46,128 bases of DNA, taken from Desulfotignum sp. Lineage in GTDB: Bacteria; Desulfobacterota; Desulfobacteria; Desulfobacterales; Desulfobacteraceae. Location: the NCBI GenBank assembly GCA_011389575.1, contig JAABUB010000022.1:1-46128 (forward strand), written 5' to 3'. Position 1 is the first letter of the stretch. Each line of letters starts with the position of its first letter. The translations under genes were made by a program, and so were the position numbers. A model generated the notes under the pieces. It worked only from the letters and a program-made list of their open reading frames with translations, was not told the origin of the DNA and did no database searches. Positions 16,572 through 24,974 of the stretch are shown here, in pieces.

Positions 16572-17603
16572 TTATACGCGTATTTCATCACCTGTTGTCC
16601 GGGTATCTATCCCTCTCAAGCTGGCCAGACATTTGCGATAACCGGCACTGCAAATCACCCTGCGCAACGCTGTGATACGCGGATCGAATTCCAGATATGC
16701 CGGATAGCACAAGTCGAATATCTCCTGACTGACCTGGAGAAAATCAAGCCCGGCCTGTTCCGCAGCCAGGTGATGACAAACACCCGCATCGGCCCATCCC
16801 TGGCGAACGGCCATGGCTACCTCCCAGTGATTTTGTGCAATGCTTTCGGCCGTCCTGTTGCCCGGCAGAATCTTGTCCTGGCAGCGCCGGGCTCCGGAGC
16901 CTTCCTTGCGCCCGATCCATCGAACGTGTTTTGATCTCACCTTCCTAAGTGCGGTCAGCCCTTCTCCGGGGCGAACCGCTACGCCTTCATGCCACACAGC
17001 GCCTCTTAACAATCGAAATCCTTTGCCCAGAAGGTCCTGAACCACGGCTGCATTTCCTCCAGGCTCATCAAGTTCCCGAAGATGGGTACCTGCCACATGC
17101 ACCACGCCTTTCTTGAGCAAAGAAAGTGCTTCATTGCTGGACCGATGAAAGGGCAGCACTCGCACGCCGGTCCGTGACCCCATCACGGCGGCCAGAAGTC
17201 CGGCCGCAGGGTCACAAGATGCCATGATCAGGGTCATGTTGGAAACATCCGCCGAAAGGGACTTGCATACCTGCCCATCGAACCACCCGTCAGGCGGCAG
17301 AATGCTGAAAGGCAGTGGTTCCACAGGAAACGCAAGAACCTTTTGGTCGAATGACGCCTCCCAGTAGGCCGGAAAATCCTGGGATGAAAGCCACGCCCAG
17401 GCAATGGTTCCATCCCCTTTATCACCAAATAATTCCTCAACCGTACAATCCAGGGAGTGCGCCAGGGCCAACGCCGTATGCACCGACGGTACAAGCGCGC
17501 TGTTTTCGATGGCGGCAACGCTGGAGCGCGAAATACCTGCCCGACGGGCAAGTTCTGCCTGGGTCCAGCTTTTTTTTGTACGGAATCTCCGTAAAAGGGA
17601 CAT
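16572..17603 (-). CDS. XRE-type regulator with periplasmic-binding-like domain
   Basis: 343 residues. Residues 1-60 are a helix-turn-helix (WTQAELARRAGISRSSVAAIENS). The rest resembles the PBP-like domain (PF12727) found fused to HTH domains in molybdate/tungstate-linked regulators: MASCDPAAGLLAAVM, VRVLPFHRSSNEALSLLKKG, and VAMAVRQGWADAGVCHHLAA. Such a domain would sense the same ligand type as the transporter binding protein. It is first in the minus-strand cluster and probably controls it, and perhaps itself. Confidence 0.85.
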   Translation of the reverse strand: MSLLRRFRTKKSWTQAELARRAGISRSSVAAIENSALVPSVHTALALAHSLDCTVEELFGDKGDGTIAWAWLSSQDFPAYWEASFDQKVLAFPVEPLPFSILPPDGWFDGQVCKSLSADVSNMTLIMASCDPAAGLLAAVMGSRTGVRVLPFHRSSNEALSLLKKGVVHVAGTHLRELDEPGGNAAVVQDLLGKGFRLLRGAVWHEGVAVRPGEGLTALRKVRSKHVRWIGRKEGSGARRCQDKILPGNRTAESIAQNHWEVAMAVRQGWADAGVCHHLAAEQAGLDFLQVSQEIFDLCYPAYLEFDPRITALRRVICSAGYRKCLASLRGIDTRTTGDEIRV

Positions 17604-17888
17604 GATCGGTCTCCCATTTGTTTGACAGGATTCCTAACACAACGTCATGATACTGTCAACCGACTTTGATATCCAAAATTCACCGCCTGCTTTTTGTATA
17701 CCCTTCCCAAAGGGACGCAAGCATTCTGAACCACAAGGGCAGACCCGCCGGAAAATGCTGCCGTACAATGATATGGTTGCCTGAGCAGTCGTTGAAGACT
17801 GCATGTCTGCCGTAAAAAAAAAAGTCTTGACACCTGCCTGATTCCGGGACCATGATACGGTTAGCCTTAAATGAACTGAGAGCCGGCC
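17604..17888. other. Upstream region of the XRE-PBP cluster
   Basis: This stretch should contain the divergent control region of the regulator. A possible -35 (TTGACA near 17826) is seen, but I could not assign a convincing -10 box or operator. No gene is supported. Confidence 0.3.
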
Positions 17889-18081
17889 ATGAAGCGGAGA
17901 AAAACTATCATTTTCGTGTCCCACTGCCTGTTGAACGTCAATGTCAAGGTGATGGGCCTGGCAGCCCACCCGGGTCCTGTTTCTGGAAAACGGCGCCATT
18001 TTTTTTGACGGCACTTTCGATGACCTTACCGCTGACAGCGATCCGAGAATCAGACAATTTTTAAAAAAAATTTACCCGTGA
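17889..18081 (+). pseudogene. Fusion of two gene ends: SHCLLN-type N-terminus and MlaF-like C-terminus
   Basis: From ATG 17889 the frame reads MKRRKTIIFVSHCLLNVNVK and stops at 18008; this opening is typical of a conserved family beginning FVSHCLLNxNxKV. In another frame from about 17980, FLENGAIFFDGTFDDLTADS then DPRIRQFLKKIYP and stop (18081) is the end of an MlaF-type ABC ATPase. Both pieces are too short to work. A deletion that joined two genes explains the arrangement. Confidence 0.6.
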
Positions 18082-18175
18082 CGTCAAAGATGGTATAACC
18101 CAAACAATAAAATCAAAACCAAATCCGGTGCGGCCTTTGGTAACCGGAATTTCAGCATTCGGGAGCAACACCACC

Positions 18176-19150
18176 ATGCCGGATACAGACAGACAGGAAC
18201 AGATACAGCAGTTTCTTTCAGATACAGGCTGGGTATCCCCCCCTTTTTCTGTTTCATTTCTGGCGGCCGGTGAATACAATGCCAACTATCTGGTTGCATC
18301 CAATGAGGGCCAGAGTGTGCTGCGCATCAACCACGACAGCCAGCTGGGCCTGGGAGATGATCAGATCGCATATGAGTTCAAGGTGCTCACGGCCCTGGCG
18401 GATTCCGGGGTCACCCCGAAACCTCTGGCCTGCCATCCCAGGCCCGATCCCCTGGGAGGAGGGGCTTTGCTCATGGAGTTCATCCCGGGCAGGCCCCTGG
18501 ATTACCGAAAGGACCTGGAAAAAGCAGCCCGCATCTTTGCCCGGGTCCATACAGTCCCTGTGCCGGGCGGCCTGATTGTCCAGGCAGATCCGGTAACCGC
18601 CATTGCAGATGAAAGCTTCGGTCTGCTCCACCGGTTTGGCGATCATCCCCTGAAAAAGGAGCAGGAACAGATTTTGTCTTACCATGACACTGTCCAGGAC
18701 CTGGCTGCTGAAACACTTCCCCTGTTTGAAGTGGAACCGTTATGCCTGGTGAACACTGAGGTGAATTCAGGCAATTTTCTCATCAGCCCGGACCGGGCCT
18801 GCCTGGTGGACTGGGAAAAGGCCGTTGTTTCCTGCCGGTACCAGGACCTGGGCCATTTCATGGTACCCACCACCACGTTGTGGAAAACCGACATTCTTTT
18901 AACGCCGGCAGATAAAAAAACCTTTCTGCAAACCTATCACCGGCATGCCTGCCCGGACATACCCTTTACCGACCTTATGGAAAAATCCCGGGTAATGGAA
19001 CAGACCATTTTGCTGCGGGCCCTGTCCTGGTGCTTCATGGCATGGTATGAATACAAACAGACGGACCGGCCCCTCCAAAACCCGGATACCTTTGCCAAAA
19101 TCAAACAATACCTGGCTGATATTCCATGGATCTTGCAGTCCGCAGCGTAA
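18176..19150 (+). CDS. APH/choline-kinase-like phosphotransferase
   Basis: 324 residues from ATG 18176 (GGGAG upstream; a GTG at 18128 is also open). The aminoglycoside-phosphotransferase fold is seen in VLRINHDSQL, ALLMEFIPGRPLD and the metal site CLVDWEKA. The catalytic loop that is normally HGDxxxxN reads NTEVNSGN, so His becomes Asn and the catalytic Asp becomes Glu. It overlaps the next ABC ATPase gene by 25 bases. The substrate is probably whatever the importer brings in, for example a small amino alcohol, thiamine or choline compound (inference). Confidence 0.8.
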   Translation: MPDTDRQEQIQQFLSDTGWVSPPFSVSFLAAGEYNANYLVASNEGQSVLRINHDSQLGLGDDQIAYEFKVLTALADSGVTPKPLACHPRPDPLGGGALLMEFIPGRPLDYRKDLEKAARIFARVHTVPVPGGLIVQADPVTAIADESFGLLHRFGDHPLKKEQEQILSYHDTVQDLAAETLPLFEVEPLCLVNTEVNSGNFLISPDRACLVDWEKAVVSCRYQDLGHFMVPTTTLWKTDILLTPADKKTFLQTYHRHACPDIPFTDLMEKSRVMEQTILLRALSWCFMAWYEYKQTDRPLQNPDTFAKIKQYLADIPWILQSAA

Positions 19151-20085
19151 GCAAACGCTACAAAAACCACACCATAATAGAAGACATCAGCTTTGATGTG
19201 GGACCCAGAGAACTGGTCTCCATTGTCGGCCCCTCCGGGGTGGGGAAAACCACCCTGCTCAAGATCATCGCCTGCCTGGACACACCAGACACGGGCAGGG
19301 TGATTTATTCCGAACCCTTGAGCAAAAAACATCCGGTGATCATTGTTTTTCAGGATTATGTCCTGTTTCCCTCCATGACGGTGAAAGACAATGTCGGGTT
19401 CGGCCTGAAGGCCCGGCACATGAAAAAAAAACAGATCACAGAACAGGTGGACCGGATGCTGGTCTACTTTCAATTGACCCGCCAGGCTGAACAGTATCCG
19501 GCCCAGCTGTCTGCCGGGCAGAAGCAGCGGGTGGCCATTGCCAGGGCCATGATCGTCAACCCTGCCGTGCTTTTGCTGGATGAACCCTTTGCCAATCTGG
19601 ACCGGAACCTGAAAATGGAAACCGCCCGGTTCATCCGCAGCACCCAGCAGGAATTCGGCATTCCCACCATCAGTGTTACCCATGACCTGGAAGAGGCCTT
19701 TGCCATGTCCGACCGCATCGGCATCTTGCTGGACAAACGGCTGCAGCAGTTCGACACCCCCAGACAGGTGTATTTCAACTCTGTTTCCCGGAAGGTGGCA
19801 CAATTTCTGGGACCGGTGAACCTGATTCCCGAACAACACCTGTCCCTTTTCCAAGGCAGCCGCGATCCTGCTGCCCCGGCATCAGACAAACCGGTTATGG
19901 CCCGTCCGGAAAACCTGGTCATGACAGAAGATGCCAATGGTTCCGGCCGCATCGCAGACAAGACCTTTGCAGGCCATTACACCGTATACAGCGTGGCCAT
20001 AGAGAGCCACGCCTACACCGTATACAGCCAGGATGACCGATTTGCTGTCGGAGCGCAGGTAAACCTGCAGATAACCCCTTATTAG
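19126..20085 (+). CDS. ABC transporter ATP-binding protein (YnjD/PotA-like)
   Basis: 319 residues. Walker A GPSGVGKTTLLK, signature LSAGQKQRVAIARAM, Walker B LLLDEPFANLD, switch VTHDLEEAFAMSD, followed by a C-terminal regulatory OB-type region (PVMARPENLVM...). The start lies inside the kinase gene in another frame, so the two are coupled. Together with the next three genes it forms a complete importer of the YnjBCD/iron-thiamine-spermidine type. Confidence 0.92.
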   Translation: MDLAVRSVSKRYKNHTIIEDISFDVGPRELVSIVGPSGVGKTTLLKIIACLDTPDTGRVIYSEPLSKKHPVIIVFQDYVLFPSMTVKDNVGFGLKARHMKKKQITEQVDRMLVYFQLTRQAEQYPAQLSAGQKQRVAIARAMIVNPAVLLLDEPFANLDRNLKMETARFIRSTQQEFGIPTISVTHDLEEAFAMSDRIGILLDKRLQQFDTPRQVYFNSVSRKVAQFLGPVNLIPEQHLSLFQGSRDPAAPASDKPVMARPENLVMTEDANGSGRIADKTFAGHYTVYSVAIESHAYTVYSQDDRFAVGAQVNLQITPY

Positions 20086-20120
20086 CAGATCTTTATAACC
20101 ATAAACCCAAAGGAGATATT

Positions 20121-21353
20121 ATGCCCCGCAGATGCACACTTGTTCCCATGCTGATGATCATAATGTTACCGTTCCTGCTCACTTTTGCCCTGCCGGCCCG
20201 AGCACCCGGTGACACCCTGCTTAAAACCCCTTTTGCCCGGATCCAGGACCAGGCCCGGGGCACAAAGGTCAGGTGGTATATGTTCGGGGGCTGGGCCCAT
20301 GTCAACTCCTGGGTGGACACCTATGCGGCAGCAGAGATGAAAAAGCGCCATGATATCGACCTGGTGCGGGTGCCCATGGATGCCGGGGTGTTTATCAACA
20401 AACTGCTCAATGAAAAAGCCGCCGGCAGAAAAACAGGCAGCATCGATCTGCTCTGGATCAATGGAGAAAACTTTAAAAACGCCAGAGAAGCTGACCTGCT
20501 GTTCGGCCCTTTTGCCGGCCGCCTGCCCAATGTGCAGAAATATGTGGATCCGGACAGCATCACCCACGATTTCGGGTTTCCTGTGGCAGGATATGAAGCC
20601 CCGTTCGGCCGGGCCCAGTTTGTATTTGAATACGACACAGCCCGGATTCAGACACCGCCTAAAACCATCCCTGAACTCAAGGCATGGATCATGGCACACC
20701 CCGGCTCCTTCACCTATCCCCAGCCACCGGACTTCACAGGTTCCGCTTTTATCCGCCATGTTTTCTACGCTGTCACCGGGGGCCATGAACAATACATGGC
20801 CGGGTGGAACCCGGACCTGTTTGCGCAAAAAGCACCCCTGCTCTGGAGCTGGCTCAATGCGATTGCACCGTTTTTGTGGCAGAAGGGACAGACCTATCCC
20901 AAAGACAGTGCATTTTTAGACACCCTGTTTTCCAGGGGAGAGGCAGCATTCAGCATGTCCTACCACCCACCCCATGCCCAGAACCTGATCCTGCAGAAAG
21001 CGTATCCTGAAACCGTAAAAACTTTTGTCCTGGAAGACGGAAGCATATTCAACACCCATTTCACCGCCATTCCCTTTAATGCCCCCAACAAAGCCGGGGC
21101 CATGGTGCTGGCCAATTTCCTGATCTCCGTGGATGCCCAGCTGTCCAAATACATACCGGAAAACTGGGGGGACTTTCCCGCCCTGGACATGGACCGGCTG
21201 TCTGCACAGGATAAAAACCGTTTCCAGGCTGTGGATTTGGGCACAGCCACCCTGAAACCAGGTCAGCTGGCAGCTGTGGCAGTACCTGAAATCCCGGCTG
21301 CCTATCTGGAAGCACTGGAACAGGGCTGGAAGGAACATGTCCTGGACAAATAA
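20121..21353 (+). CDS. ABC substrate-binding protein, YnjB-like
   Basis: 410 residues with a Sec signal peptide (MLMIIMLPFLLTFALPARA). The order of conserved segments (WYMFGGWAHVNSWVDTYAAA, SIDLLWINGENFKNAREADL, FIRHVFYAVTGG) matches YnjB, the binding protein of an E. coli ABC system of unproven substrate. AAGGAGA precedes the ATG. Its end overlaps the permease gene by 17 bases. Confidence 0.87.
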   Translation: MPRRCTLVPMLMIIMLPFLLTFALPARAPGDTLLKTPFARIQDQARGTKVRWYMFGGWAHVNSWVDTYAAAEMKKRHDIDLVRVPMDAGVFINKLLNEKAAGRKTGSIDLLWINGENFKNAREADLLFGPFAGRLPNVQKYVDPDSITHDFGFPVAGYEAPFGRAQFVFEYDTARIQTPPKTIPELKAWIMAHPGSFTYPQPPDFTGSAFIRHVFYAVTGGHEQYMAGWNPDLFAQKAPLLWSWLNAIAPFLWQKGQTYPKDSAFLDTLFSRGEAAFSMSYHPPHAQNLILQKAYPETVKTFVLEDGSIFNTHFTAIPFNAPNKAGAMVLANFLISVDAQLSKYIPENWGDFPALDMDRLSAQDKNRFQAVDLGTATLKPGQLAAVAVPEIPAAYLEALEQGWKEHVLDK

Positions 21354-22218
21354 CAGGGCAGGCAGACTGGTATCAGGGCTTGCCCCCCTTTTGCTGCCGT
21401 ATCTGGTGCTGTTCTGCGGGGGGATAATGTTGACAATTTGTCAGTCCTTTGGTGTTTTCACTCCCCTGCCCCATGCCGGCGCTGCCCTTGATGCCTATGC
21501 AAAAATCCTGACAGACCCGGCATTTTTTTCCTCTTTCGGATTTTCTCTGGGGGTGGCAATGGTGTCTGCATTCTGTACAATGGCTGCCGGCACCTTTCTG
21601 GCCTACCAGGTCTGGCAGCTGCCGGCAAAGCTGGCCACTGCCGCCCTGATCTACAAAATCCCGCTGATTCTGCCCCATATTTCCGTGGCATTTGTGGTGC
21701 TGGTCTTCTGGAGCCCTTCGGGCATAGTGGCTTCGATAGCCCATTCTCTGGGAATTATCCAGACCATGCAGGATTTTCCCAATATTTTGTATTCCGGATG
21801 GGGACTGGGCATGGTCCTGGCCTATACCCTGAAAGGCACCCCCTTTGCCATGCTGCTGGTCCTGGCCCTGCTGGTGCGGTTTGATGTCCGGCAGATCCAG
21901 ACAGCAGCCATGCTCGGGGCATCAGGGGTACGCATCTTTTTTTCCATTGTGCTGCCCCGGATGGCACCTGCCATGCACACCAGCTTTATTATTTTATTTT
22001 TGTACGGTTTCGGGGCTTTTGACATCCCGTTTGTCCTGGGCGAAAGCCGGCCGGGCATGCTCAGCATCCATGTGTACAATCTGTATTTCAAGCATGACCT
22101 TGCCAGGCGGCCCGAAGCCATGGCTATTTTAACCATGATGTTCTTTTTTGCCGTCATCTTCATCATTGCCTATTCCAAAACCGTCCAGCGCCTGGAAAAC
22201 GGGGTAAGAAAATTATGA
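21337..22218 (+). CDS. ABC transporter permease, first subunit (YnjC-like)
   Basis: 293 residues, about six helices, with the ATPase-contact loop AAMLGASGVRIFFSIVLPRM. In E. coli YnjC is one long fused permease; here the two halves are separate genes that overlap by ATGA (22215-22218). It would form the membrane channel with the next subunit. Confidence 0.88.
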   Translation: MSWTNNRAGRLVSGLAPLLLPYLVLFCGGIMLTICQSFGVFTPLPHAGAALDAYAKILTDPAFFSSFGFSLGVAMVSAFCTMAAGTFLAYQVWQLPAKLATAALIYKIPLILPHISVAFVVLVFWSPSGIVASIAHSLGIIQTMQDFPNILYSGWGLGMVLAYTLKGTPFAMLLVLALLVRFDVRQIQTAAMLGASGVRIFFSIVLPRMAPAMHTSFIILFLYGFGAFDIPFVLGESRPGMLSIHVYNLYFKHDLARRPEAMAILTMMFFFAVIFIIAYSKTVQRLENGVRKL

Positions 22219-23000
22219 AGCATACCGTTACACTGATCCTTCTGATGCTGTTTTTTGCTGTGCCTGCAGGGGTGCTGGTACTCATCAGCCTGGCATCGGG
22301 ATGGCGGTTCCCGGATGTCTGGCCTGCAGGGTTTTCTTTTTCAGGCATTGCATTATTTCTGCAGCAAAAAGAACAGATCCTTTCCTCTCTGGCCTCCTCT
22401 TTTGTATTTTCCCTGCTCACGGTGGGTGTCACCTTTTTCATGTGCCTTGTGCCGGCTGCGGTTTTTGCCAGAAACGATTTTAGAGGAAAAACAGTTCTGG
22501 AGGGGCTGCTGCTCACCCCGGCCCTGGTACCGCCCATGACATTTGCCATGGGACTGCACTTTTTTTTCATCAAGCTGTCTTTAGCAGATACCCTGCCCGG
22601 GGTGGTGCTTATCCTGGCCATATTCAGCTATCCCTATATGTTCCGTGCCCTTGTGGCAGGATTCCAGACCATGGGAGAACACTACCGCATCTGTGCCCGC
22701 AACCTGGGGGCCGGGCCTTTTTCCATATTGTGGCAGGTGGAGCTGCCCCTGCTCATGCCGGCAGTGGTTGCCGGGGGCAGCGTGGTCTTTCTTGTGGCGT
22801 TTTCAGAATATTTTCTGGTATTTCTCATAGGCGGCGGCAGGGTGGCATCCTTCACCGGTCTGCTGATGCCGCTTTTGTCTTCTTCCAACCGATCGCTTGC
22901 AGCTCTTCTGACCCTGATTTTTCTGCTGCTGCCTGTGGGCCTGTTTTTTATCCTGGACCTGTCTTTGATGCGCAGCTTTCGCAAAAAAGGCATGGCCTGA
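22215..23000 (+). CDS. ABC transporter permease, second subunit
   Basis: 261 residues, six helices, contact loop CARNLGAGPFSILWQVELPL. It overlaps the first permease gene by four bases and ends the five-gene kinase-importer operon. No terminator is visible; readthrough would enter the AOR remnant. Confidence 0.88.
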   Translation: MKHTVTLILLMLFFAVPAGVLVLISLASGWRFPDVWPAGFSFSGIALFLQQKEQILSSLASSFVFSLLTVGVTFFMCLVPAAVFARNDFRGKTVLEGLLLTPALVPPMTFAMGLHFFFIKLSLADTLPGVVLILAIFSYPYMFRALVAGFQTMGEHYRICARNLGAGPFSILWQVELPLLMPAVVAGGSVVFLVAFSEYFLVFLIGGGRVASFTGLLMPLLSSSNRSLAALLTLIFLLLPVGLFFILDLSLMRSFRKKGMA

Positions 23001-23040
23001 CCCCGGATACTGCCCATCCCAGCGGTCCGATCCATATCCC

Positions 23041-23462
23041 CTGCACTTTCAGGGCAGCAATCATTATGAAACCTGTTCCGGGTGCAGGGCCTGCGAGCTG
23101 GTGTGTTCATTGGAGGAGATGGGCATGGATGTCACAGGGGGGACCTTGACTCCATCGTTTATATCCTGGAGAAGATCGCGAAAAGAGAGGGCATCGGGGA
23201 TCTGCTGCATCTGTCTGAAATGATCTGGCATTTGAACCGGATGTTCAACAAGCGGGAGATCCCGGATTTCGGCCGAAAATACGATTACCCGTCCCCGCGT
23301 TTTTACGAAGAACCCATTCCCTCGGGTCCCAACAAGGGCCACAAGGTGGAATTTTCCGTGATCGAAGAGATGCTTGATGCCTATTACGCAGCCCGGGGCT
23401 GGGATGCCAACGGGATTCCCACAAAGGAAACCATGGAAAAATTCAACCTGGCCGTGGAATGA
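23041..23462 (+). pseudogene. Ferredoxin and aldehyde ferredoxin oxidoreductase remnants fused
   Basis: At 23074-23106 one frame encodes a four-cysteine cluster site (ETCSGCRACELVCSLEE), the start of the ferredoxin often paired with AOR enzymes. Another frame then gives ILEKIAKREGIGDLL and, directly after, EMIWHLNRMFNKREIPDFG and GWDANGIPTKETMEKFNL, the last segments of a tungsten-dependent aldehyde ferredoxin oxidoreductase. The catalytic bulk is gone, with at least two deletion joins. It marks a former AOR operon. Confidence 0.7.
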
Positions 23463-23653
23463 TCACCATCACTTTGAATATGTCTGAAAGCCTGCTGAGC
23501 ATCCTCCGGGATACCGGCAGGCCCGGACAGCAGACATGCCGGATCCGGGCCTTTCCAGTCGGTGGGTCTGTATCGGGCCAGGTTTCCGGCAATCGGTCAA
23601 GAAAAAATCCCATGGTGTCGGAATGCCCATCTGCGTATTTCCAATGGCTGAGC

Positions 23654-23944
23654 TTACTCTTCCGGTTCTTCTGGAAGCTGCGCCCCATGCCACACTGCAG
23701 AAACCCAGACCACATCGTTTTTGCATTTATAAAAAAACCGATATGGTGGGACAATAACCTCACGGTATGGCAGATCCGGAAATTCCGGTATGATTCTACC
23801 GGATTCCGGGAAATCTTCGAGTCTTCGTAAAATTTTTCCAGCCCGCTTTCGAAGATTGACAGCAGCCGTTAGTTTATCTTTACGAATATAGGACAGTGCA
23901 GACAAAAATTGCGCCCGGACTGATGGGGTGAATTGAACCCTCAC
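23654..23944 (-). CDS. ParE/RelE-family toxin
   Basis: 96 residues: RVQFTPSVRAQFLSALSYIR, RLEDFPESGRIIPEF, then YREVIVPPYRFFYKCKNDVV, the usual strand-helix order of the ParE/RelE fold. It overlaps the antitoxin gene by 4 bases and follows it, the normal order. ParE toxins poison gyrase; RelE toxins cut mRNA; I cannot tell which from sequence alone. Confidence 0.88.
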   Translation of the reverse strand: MRVQFTPSVRAQFLSALSYIRKDKLTAAVNLRKRAGKILRRLEDFPESGRIIPEFPDLPYREVIVPPYRFFYKCKNDVVWVSAVWHGAQLPEEPEE

Positions 23945-24222
23945 GAAAGGTCCCCGGCCAGAAGATTATCAGCTTCAGCAAGCACAGAATCCAGGTCATA
24001 TCCTTTGCCTGCTTCTATTTCTCTGTCCCCTTTTGCCAGCAGGCGAAGGATTTCTTTTTCATGTTCAATTTTTTCATAGGCATCAACACCGAGGATTACC
24101 GCTGTGGCCCTTCCCCTTTGGGTGATGATTAAGGGTTCATCATTATCTTTTAATTGTTTTAAAAGGTTGGCCGCTTCCCGCCTCAAATCACTTATCGGAA
24201 TAATATTTGATAATTTTCCCAT
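23941..24222 (-). CDS. Phd/YefM-family antitoxin
   Basis: 93 residues: IIPISDLRREAANLLKQLK, EPLIITQRGRATAVILGVDAYEKI, the DNA-binding Phd/YefM fold, with a C-terminal toxin-binding tail. AGGAGG lies just before the ATG. On the minus strand two copies of AGTATTT about 14 bases apart precede it, probably the autoregulatory site. Confidence 0.9.
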   Translation of the reverse strand: MGKLSNIIPISDLRREAANLLKQLKDNDEPLIITQRGRATAVILGVDAYEKIEHEKEILRLLAKGDREIEAGKGYDLDSVLAEADNLLAGDLS

Positions 24223-24344
24223 TTTGTACCTCCTGATGTATCTTTACAAATACTATTAAAAATACTACATGGCAAGCGATTAATTTTTAAAAAAATGGAT
24301 CAAACCGCAGATCTATCTCTCCATTCCCATAGCCGTTTCCATGT

Positions 24345-24620
24345 TCAGGACTTCAACCGGTATTGTCTTTCAATCACTGTGGCCAGATCCGGGCCTTTCC
24401 AGTGGGGGCTTATCCACCTGGGGTGCTGGTCTTTCCACTTGGGACTGGCCCGGCGCCAATAGCCCCGAACCATGAACTTAACCATGAGACCACGGCCGGT
24501 ATGGCTCTTTTCAACGGCCTGCAGCTGTTTGACATGGGAGATATCGATCTTTCCGGGAAGAAAGATTACGTCCCGGGCAGAAAGATATGCCGTATTCCCT
24601 GGTCCGGGGGCAGACCCCCG
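24345..24620 (-). pseudogene. C-terminal piece of a conserved hypothetical protein
   Basis: The frame ending at the TGA at 24345 reads GRGLMVKFMVRGYWRRASPK, then PRWISPHWKGPDLATVIERQ and YRLKS. This tryptophan-rich tail occurs in conserved hypothetical proteins, but I cannot name them. It has no start of its own and is continuous in frame with the HsdR remnant. The phrase WKGPD recurs near 23545, suggesting a second copy of the same debris. No other gene is seen in 24223-24640. Confidence 0.35.
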
Positions 24621-24629
24621 GCTTTGGTT

Positions 24630-24974
24630 TTTCTGCGGACTTGAGCGGGTTTCGGTGACACTGGTATTCTCCAGCAGCAGGTGCAGGACTTACTGGTTGT
24701 TTTCGATCAGCCCGGTGCCGGGAAACGCAGCAGTCAACTGTCTTGCCACTTCATCTACCTGGTCACGGGCCAGCCACGGATTGATCTTCACATGTTGTTC
24801 CCGCAGCACCCCGGGCATGACGACCTCGGTGAAATTGTCACGAAAAGTATGGCCCGGGGTTTGTTTCTCTTCGGTCAGGTCAATGATTTCCCAACCAAGG
24901 CCGGAAAGCTGATCCAGGAGCGGTTTTTCCACATGGTTGCGCTCATCGAGTTTGTATTTTTCGAATGGTTTCAT
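24630..24974 (-). pseudogene. Type I restriction HsdR, N-terminal remnant
   Basis: From ATG 24974 the frame reads DERNHVEKPLLDQLSGLGWE, then FRDNFTEVVMPGVLREQHVK and INPWLARDQVDEVARQLTAA, the opening of HsdR. After LIENNQ an in-frame TAA (24690-24692) interrupts the normally continuous VLHLLLENTSVTE, which follows in the same frame. The motor and nuclease domains are missing. The ATG overlaps the TGA of the AlbA-like gene, as in many type I operons. Confidence 0.75.
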
